64,000 nucleotides of DNA from Seiridium cupressi (Eukaryota > Ascomycota > Sordariomycetes > Amphisphaeriales > Sporocadaceae). The position numbers and the translations under genes were made by a program. Shown here piece after piece: positions 57,714 through 64,000 of this stretch. Positions within the stretch are counted from its first letter, which is position 1; the number at the start of each line of letters is the position of its first letter. The stretch is from the NCBI GenBank assembly GCA_036674765.1, contig JARVKI010000074.1, positions 152,563 to 216,562 of the forward strand, given 5' to 3'. The notes beneath the pieces were generated by a model. The model did no database searches, was not told the DNA's origin, and saw only the letters and a program-made list of their open reading frames with translations.

Positions 57714-59870
57714 ATGGCGACTATTGCGCTTCCCAGACCCATCGCGCCCCACCGATCTTCGTCTGGCATCGTCACATTACCATCCCCGATAACCATCGAT
57801 ACCATCAATACACAACAGGCTTCTTGTCCCGCTGTGCCAAACAAACACATACCCGTCTGTCCCACGGGGCCCGCGCCCGTCCAAGAGCCGAATACGCCGC
57901 CGCCGTCGCCTCTGCAGGAGATTGAATCACGGCAGGCGTCACTGCTATATCCACCGAGAAAGTATGCTCGACTCGAGTCCGGTTCGCTTTCCCTGTACAA
58001 GATCAATGCTGCCGATGTCGCGGCTGCTTTAGACTATCACTCTCGACAGTCGTTGCCGGACCCCTCGCACGTCTTTCCGTGGCTGCACGGCTTGCACCCA
58101 AGCAATCATGTGCAACAGGCTTTCTTCATCGCTCGCAGAAGAGCGTTCAGGAAAACTCCAGTATCGCTGAGGGGCGTGACTGTGGTCAAGGCCGACGGAG
58201 ATACTTCCGTAGCCAAACTCAAGGGCGCAATCGCCCCAGCAGAGTTCTTGCAGCCCGGTCCTGACGGGCAGTTCCTGGATGTCGACCCGAGAGAGGGCTT
58301 CTCGGTCAGGAACTTTCAGATCCAGCCGGCCAAGGCAGCCATGACGTCTGATATCATCGTCTACGGCGATAACGCTACGGTTTTGCGAGAAGTTGGCTGG
58401 AAGGTTGCCTCTGCACAAGCAAAATGGCGCGAGAAGCATGAGGATCAGGGTTATGCGATCCCAGTTTACAGCACGTTCATCTGTGCAACACCATTTGGCA
58501 TCTTCGAGGAGGAACACGCTGAGATCGTGTCAATCGATCGGACTGGAGAACTCACTGGCGGCGTCCTGGACTTCTTTCACCAGGAACGAGTCGAGATGTA
58601 CGCCATGACAAAATCATCCGAGATTTCGGATAACGTGTGGCTTGGACCGACTCCAGAACCCGCCAGCGACGAAGAGCGCCAGTTTGATGTTCTGATTGAA
58701 TGTAGTGACCTGGGCAGGCTCAACCCCTCCAACCTTCGCGCGGTTGCCGAGGGTCCTGTCAACGAAGGCGCACAAGTTTATCTGGATTTCCCATCCTCGG
58801 GCAGCATTCTGCCCCCAACCTGGTCCCACGCGGATGCGGATGGGATTTTGGAGACGTGTAAATGGATTTGGCACCTCTCCCATGGGACTCTGCCGTCAAG
58901 GAATGGTGTCGACTTTGATGGGGACAGCAGCATGGCGGAGGATAATGTGGCGACAACCAGACCTTCACGGGCCAGAAAGGTCCTCATCCACTGCGCAGAT
59001 GGCTATACTGAATCTACCATGCTTGGTATCGCTTACTACAGCTTCAGCACTGGCCGGCCTGTGCCTGACGCCTGGCTGAATCTGCACACGACAGAGAAGC
59101 GCAACTTCTTTGCATACCCGACCGACGTCGCCCTGCTAACGGCCATCTCGACGCGGTTGCTCCAGGAGTCGCCGGTTTGTGCCAACAAGTCGCTTTCCGA
59201 AATCACCGACATGATTCATGATGAACCGAAGTGGCTAGCAAGCTTGGATGGATCTTTTCCCAGCCGTGTGCTCGACTATATGTACCTTGGAAACCTTGGT
59301 CATGCCAACAATCCTGACCTCTTGAAGGCTTTGGGAATTGGACAAATCCTCAGCGTTGGGGAGACGGCCATGTGGAGGGATGGCGAACTTGAGGCATGGG
59401 GTATGGATAATGTGAAGATCGTCCAGGGAGTACAGGACAACGGCATTGACCCACTAACGGACGAGTTTGAGAGCTGCTTGAAATTCATTGGTATGGTTCC
59501 TCCTCCCGGCTCCTTAGAGTAGAATGCCCCTGACTGATTGACCGCAGAACGTGGGCGTCGCAACGGCACAGCGACCCTTGTGCACTGCCGGGTTGGCGTC
59601 TCACGAAGTGCCACGATCTGCATTGCCGAGGTGATGCGAGAATTGAGTCTCTCCTTCCCGAGGGCCTACTGCTTTGTCAGAGCAAGACGACTCAACGTCA
59701 TCATCCAGCCACATTTGAGGTTTGCCTATGAGCTTCTGAAATGGGAAGAACTCCTACAGTCGCGCCGGGGTTCTGCTGCAGAACGCCGCCGAGGGGATTT
59801 CAAGAGAGAGCTTGAGTGGGCAGAAATAGCAAGGGAAATTGCCTTGATGAATCGCCCGTACGCCCGATAG
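57714..59870 (+). CDS. PPS1: Dual-specificity protein phosphatase Pps1
   Basis: Tyr/Ser/Thr phosphatase; yeast Pps1 acts around S phase and checkpoint control. Two exons (57714-59490 and 59548-59870), a 57-nt intron (GTATGG...CCGCAG, phase 1), 699 residues. The catalytic P-loop HCRVGVSRS (Cys606, Arg612) is encoded just after the intron. The likely general-acid loop (VQDNGIDPLTDEF) is just before it, so splicing is essential. Further upstream is a second phosphatase-like P-loop, HCADGYTEST, in which Cys427 is kept but the invariant Arg is Glu433: a degenerate, probably inactive copy. The N-terminus (about 1-90) is Pro-rich, followed by a conserved Pps1-type region (VFPWLHGLHPSNHVQQAFF...). 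The C-terminus ends in a basic, helical tail. Confidence 0.93.
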
Positions 59871-60856
59871 CAATTGACTCCAGATTTCACACGAGTTGTT
59901 TGGGGCAAGTGAAGAGAGTGTACGGAAAGCCATAGAGCTTTCCGTACAAACCGCTAGTGGGCCGAGCCTGCGAGAGATGCCCGGCCCATTGGAATTGATC
60001 ATGATAACGACTTATACATATCTGCGCCCTACATACTTTCGCTACAGCGACACGATGGCATGACTTGGAATTTTGATGACCTGTTTTGGGGGAGGGGATT
60101 CTTGGTTTGACATACAGTCGGGATGATACACGTATCCCTGGTCGCGCCATCATCACATTATCGGGCAATTTTGGAACTGGACGTACGGGGCACCGGAGCT
60201 TATACCGTCATATTGTCGTTATTATTACCATCCTACGGGGCTGCATAGGGTCATTCCTTTTGGTCTCGATCCAAAACACTTTGGCGCAAAAGGGGGGTAC
60301 AACCGTCTTCATGGTACGGTCTGGTGGCGTAGACTGCCTTGGCTGGGCTGCTGGGAGGGATGGTTCATCTTTGTTTATAACGACTCTCATCAAGCCTGCG
60401 GGTTTGTATGGATGGAAACATACTGCGAATTGGAAATATACCATGCACCATCGTTGCTTTTCCTCGGTTTGTTGGCGACCACCGAAAGTGACTACACTGG
60501 CTACAGGAACTAAGCACAGAGAAGATTGAAAAAAATTGAAAAATGCAATAATGATACGCCACACTAGTAAAGAATATAAATTTTTTTTAACCATAGGCGC
60601 GGAGTTATGTCATTGTAGACGCGCCAAAACTAAATAGCGACTGTCGTGGCCCTGTGCAGTGATAGTATAGTGACACATGGCATCATGATTTATTCGCGAT
60701 TATGCCTGCTGGCATATCGTTATAATACCACAAGCCGCTCTACTTAACCGTAGCCCTTCATTGTGATGATTAATCTGGGTCAAACACCAGTGAATCATTA
60801 CTTTATACCCCAGAAACGAAGTTGTTTATCACATCCTCTACTAATTACCCATCAAA
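59871..60856. other. PPS1 3' flank and upstream region of the small orphan gene
   Basis: Contains the 30-base perfect hairpin at 59919-59948 and AT-rich sequence (60520-60600). A 147-codon plus-strand ORF overlapping this flank lacks features. I see no further gene. Confidence 0.5.
59919..59948 (+). other. Perfect 12-bp inverted repeat with 6-base loop in the PPS1 3' flank
   Basis: The left arm TGTACGGAAAGC (59919-59930), loop CATAGA and right arm GCTTTCCGTACA (59937-59948) pair without mismatch. It starts 49 bases after the PPS1 stop codon, so it is probably in the 3' UTR. It could be an mRNA stability or localisation element, a relic of a miniature inverted repeat, or chance. Confidence 0.8.
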
Positions 60857-61297
60857 ATGGCTTCCGAGCTCTCCGAAAGTCCCCGCCAAACGGCCCGAGG
60901 ACCTACAATGATTGATCGCGGGCGGTCACACGTCAACTCCATCTTTGGGCCAGGTCGAAGATTTGGTTGGGTACAATGGGATTATCTGGATATTAACCTT
61001 CTAGACCAAAAGGAGAATCTTGATGTGACAGCTCATGATCACTCCTACCGTATCTCGGCGTATTTAGACTTCGACGAAAAAATACAGAATACTGGAACTT
61101 CAGGTTCGATGTTAGACCTGACCTTTATCAGCGAGTGGATGAATTGGAACGGCCAGACACAAGAACTCAAGATGAGGTTGCAAAAACGAAACCAGCCCAT
61201 TGGTCATGGTGGGAGTTCAGAATCGGAGTCAGAGAGTCGCACGCCGAAACGCCGGGGAACGCGGAGGAACAAAGTTGCTGCCCCAGTGAGGAGGTAG
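60857..61297 (+). CDS. Hypothetical small protein
   Basis: I do not recognise this 146-residue protein. The start context is excellent (CAAAATGGC). Residues 30-95 look folded (FGPGRRFGWVQWDYLDINLL, then HDHSYRISAYLDFDEK). The C-terminal 40 residues are Ser/Glu- and then Arg/Lys-rich. From about 61140 the +1 frame gives an alternative continuation with a Trp-rich segment (HWSWWEFRIGVRE) ending at 61347. It looks at least as protein-like, so a frameshift or an unrecognised intron is possible. Confidence 0.5.
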   Translation: MASELSESPRQTARGPTMIDRGRSHVNSIFGPGRRFGWVQWDYLDINLLDQKENLDVTAHDHSYRISAYLDFDEKIQNTGTSGSMLDLTFISEWMNWNGQTQELKMRLQKRNQPIGHGGSSESESESRTPKRRGTRRNKVAAPVRR

Positions 61298-62291
61298 GTA
61301 TGAAAACCCCCTCGTCGTTTTCTTCGTTGTCAAAGAACCATCTCTGATAGCTTAATCAAAGGTGGATTGGTCAAGTTTGGCTGAGAAACAGCCACCTGAC
61401 AAGCTGCTGAAAGCAAAAACAGTGCTGCCCTTGGCTTCGTATTGTAGCAATGAGTGGTGTTACCGATCATATTCCTTGAAATAAATCATAGATTACGCGT
61501 GTTTCTAGGATTAGAAACGACTTGCCTACATGGCAGTGCGATATAGTACCGCCGGGTCCAAGGTCGATTGGCGAAGCCAGTCGTAATGGTGGCGATGGCG
61601 GAGAGTAGGCAAGCCCATCTAGGAGCTCAGACTTGACTTAGGGCTTGGGGCTTATCTGCTGAACGGTGGATGGGACGGTAACATAATGTGGCGTAGCTAC
61701 AAGGCAAGGAAGACGAACAGTATGAAGGCCACAAGCGGCCTTTCTACGGTCTCTGAGAAATTTCCATGTAATAACTTGCTTCATTCCGCCTGGATGTGTT
61801 CTGGCAAAAGCTCATATCCCAAGAGAAATGACAGCCAAATATCAAGGCCAGAGATACTGAGCCATCTAAACCGCACTGTATATATACGTAAGAGCTGCGC
61901 TTGGTATTCAAGGAACACTTCCCGTACTTTAATGATGCGGGTGGCACTTGATCAAGGAGAGAGTCCGAGGGGCGAAACGACTATTAAAGTAACCAGGGAC
62001 ACAACATACGGAGCCATTGAATAAAAGAATAAATATTCAACAGTTCCACTATTAAGCTCGAGGTATAGCCCCGAATGAACCGATGACACTGCCCCTGCTC
62101 CCTTCGACAGAAGGCAAAATATAACCGACGATGGCGCCAAACGCTGATGCATGTTGAACTCGAAAGAAGATGAAAGGAGATGGACTGCGTCAGTCATCCT
62201 CCCGAGGATGGAGTTCGGGGTCCGAGTCAGAACACCTAATATATATATCGTTCTCATGACGCCAATGGCCATTCAGATAAGGACCCCAGTT
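61298..62291. other. Interval between the small orphan gene and ATG18
   Basis: About 1 kb, including the ATG18 3' flank. I see no gene. Confidence 0.55.
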
Positions 62292-63649
62292 CTACGGTCC
62301 GTAATTCGACGTATCCAGCTTGTCGTCGCTCTCGAGTACACTATTCGTGGGGAAATCAGTATGTTGGGGACCTGTAGGGACTTGAGAATTACCTACGAGA
62401 ATTGTTTCACCAGATAGCCCTCGCCGCCCTGCTCCATGTCGACATTGAAGACATAGAAACCACCGTCGGACGTGACTACCATGACCTGCGGGCTGCTGCT
62501 AGACATGGCAACAACACTCCTTCCTGCCCCTTGCTTTTGAGGCGGTCTAGGGATTTTGATGTGTGCAAAGTCCCGCTGGGGCTCCCACATCTCGTTGAAA
62601 GTTTGCGGAAGGTAGTTGCCGACGACACCAGCCACGCGGCTTCCCATGATCTGCGAAGATCGCCGCAGCAGACTGCTGAATGACCCGCTCTGCCTTCTAT
62701 GCGTAGGGGGCGGGGTCGTCAACTCGGCAACGTCGCTGCGGGGGGAGCCCGTGTTGCTGTTGGGGGACGCGTTCCCACTATCGTAGCTGCGGCCTCTCGA
62801 TACCCGGTCGCGGGCAGTCTCGGCAGACGGCGGCGCCGGTTGCTGCAGGCGGAAAATATGAATGGTATCAGTCGTGGAAGAGACGCAAAGGAGAGAGCTT
62901 GTGGCATTGAAGGACATGCTGGAGATGGTGCTCGGATATGTGCCCCGGCGGAACTGGAACAGCTTCTGTCCTCGCGGGACGCTGAAAACGCGTATTATGG
63001 TGCCCGTCTCGCTTGCCGTCGCCAGTAAGGTCCCGTCGTGGTTGAGCGCAATGCAAGATAATGGCGACTTGTGCGCTTCGATCACGTTGACCGCCTTAAG
63101 TGTCAGAGTGTCGTAGATGAGGACGTCGCCCGACGTGACGGGCGTGTAGAGCGAGGCCGGAGGCGCATGTGCTGGCCGGCGATCTGGTCCTCCCCCATCT
63201 TCGCGCGGTTTCGGCAGCGGGTAGGCGAGGTAGCAGTTATCCGACGACGGGGACAGGGCGCAGATGGCCCCCGGATTCGGCGAGGTGGGTATGCTCGTCA
63301 AGAGGGACATGTTCTGTATGTCGTACAGATAGATCTCATCCTCGAGAACGACAGCGAGCCGCTTCCTGTTGAGGCGGACGGCGAGGACGGCAGAAGGAAA
63401 GGTGAGCTCGCAGATGACGGAGGCGCGCTTGGTGTTCTGTATAATCAGATGCCGCGGCGAGAGGATCAGGGCGACGAGAGAGGTGCTGAAGAGCATCTCG
63501 ATAATGGAGACGCTGCCATCGTCGCTGCTGAAGATCTTGGAGAAGGGGTCGGTGTGATAGATTCGGAAGCCTTTCGCTGTCCCCACGGCTAGGCAGCTGT
63601 GGTCCTGGTTGAAGGTGATGAAGTTGAGGGAGGAGTTCGAGTTCGACAT
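62292..63649 (-). CDS. ATG18: Autophagy PROPPIN Atg18
   Basis: WD-repeat beta-propeller that binds PI3P and PI(3,5)P2 and works with Atg2 on the growing autophagosome and at the vacuole. Two exons: 63649-62397 and a 49-base terminal exon 62340-62292, separated by a 56-nt intron (GTAGGT...AATAG, phase 2); 433 residues. The small exon gives the conserved tail [15 protein letters not shown]. Without it the protein would end at KQFS. The phosphoinositide-binding motif F-R-R-G ([11 protein letters not shown]) lies near residue 229. [31 protein letters not shown] is blade 4/5-like, and a Ser-rich loop (about 280-335) sits in blade 6, as in other filamentous-fungal Atg18 proteins. The start is [16 protein letters not shown], typical of the family. 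Confidence 0.96.
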
Positions 63650-63871
63650 GTTGCCCGTGGGCGGCCGAGGTCGAGGGCGCTGTCTATCGTCGTGCTAGGT
63701 GCTCAAGCAGCCAGGATTTCTCCCATGCCACAGAAGATCGGGGGTGTTGCCTCGCGCGACAAAACAGCAGCGCCTCGACTTGGTGCTGCGAGTGAAGGTG
63801 GACTTGTATTGATTTGCTGGTGCTGGTCCTGCTGCTTGTGCAATGTGCAGGTGGTTGGTGTTGAAGTAAGT

Positions 63872-63901
<30 letters not shown>
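63872..63901. repeat. 30-base G homopolymer
   Basis: Thirty consecutive G. Such runs are hard to sequence, and it may be an assembly artefact. Confidence 0.8.
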
Positions 63902-63903
<2 letters not shown>

Positions 63904-63905
63904 GG

Positions 63906-63919
63906 TAGGGTTAGGGTTA
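63906..63919 (+). repeat. Two telomere-like TTAGGG units
   Basis: The sequence TAGGGTTAGGGTTA contains slightly more than two units of the standard fungal telomere repeat. It sits directly after the G run, and two units are too few to claim a telomere. Confidence 0.6.
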
Positions 63920-64000
63920 ATTTTGGGGAATGGGAACAATGGAATTAAAGGGTTGGGCCCAAAACCCCCAAGGGGTATAAAGGGGCACCAACCCCCAAAC

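Larger units (their letters stand above)
63650..64000. other. ATG18 upstream region and low-quality-looking window end
   Basis: Normal-looking promoter sequence up to about 63870, then a 30-base G run. The last 100 bases have runs of G, C and A in unusual alternation. A minus-strand ORF across the G run encodes a poly-Pro stretch and is not a gene. Confidence 0.6.

Noticed and set aside
60086..60529. 147-codon plus-strand ORF downstream of PPS1
   Set aside because: Lies in the 3' flank of PPS1, mixed composition, no motif.
10..63649. A secondary-metabolite cluster or transposon
   Set aside because: No polyketide synthase, peptide synthetase, terpene cyclase, transposase or reverse transcriptase motifs were seen on either strand.

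Overview
The window is nuclear DNA of a filamentous ascomycete (Pezizomycotina, most likely a Sordariomycete). Genes carry few, short introns (about 50-70 nt, one of 157 nt) with GT...AG ends and CTAAC/CTGAC-type branch sites. Introns often fall close to the start or the stop. The gene set is typically fungal: a chitin-active AA11 polysaccharide monooxygenase, orotidine decarboxylase with the filamentous-fungal insertion, a HET-domain protein, a Zn2Cys6 regulator, and a ferroxidase/iron-permease pair. Splice junctions here were placed by eye from reading frame, splice motifs and family knowledge. No database search was possible.

Layout. 0-10.5 kb: a 5'-partial AA11 LPMO (+), an MFS organic-anion permease (-), phosphatidylinositol synthase PIS1 (-, 3 exons), a 3.5-kb non-coding stretch, then URA3/pyr4 (+). 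11-20 kb: a Zn2Cys6 transcription factor (+), then the iron permease FTR1 (-, 4 exons) and the ferroxidase FET3 (+, 7 exons), divergent around a 1.9-kb intergenic region. That region holds four perfect ATCWGATAA motifs, the site of the GATA-type iron repressor SreA/SRE. 20-30 kb: a coiled-coil/NYN-like/CCCH zinc-finger protein (-), then a HET-domain protein (-) and a BTB-like protein (+) that are divergent neighbours. 30-37 kb: mitochondrial glycerol-3-phosphate dehydrogenase GUT2 (-) and an MHYT-domain membrane sensor (-). 37-43 kb: a gene-poor stretch with two unrecognised proteins, one of which may be C-terminally truncated by an in-frame stop. 43-64 kb: TFIIH subunit TFB1 (-), 2-oxoglutarate dehydrogenase E1 KGD1 (+), a DDHD-domain phospholipase (-), dual-specificity phosphatase PPS1 (+), a small unknown protein (+) and the autophagy PROPPIN ATG18 (-). 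The last 130 bases (30-G run, two TTAGGG units, odd composition) look like poor-quality sequence or a contig edge.

Functional links. FTR1 and FET3 form the plasma-membrane reductive iron-uptake complex and share a promoter region that looks iron-regulated. PIS1 and ATG18 both belong to phosphoinositide biology but are 58 kb apart. Most other genes are ordinary housekeeping genes. The accessory-looking parts are the HET/BTB pair, the CCCH protein and the orphan ORFs at 40.6, 42.3 and 60.9 kb. I did not find a clear new multi-gene system. The best leads are the shared iron promoter, the HET/BTB pair, the in-frame stop at 42.26 kb, and the degenerate P-loop and 3' hairpin of PPS1.
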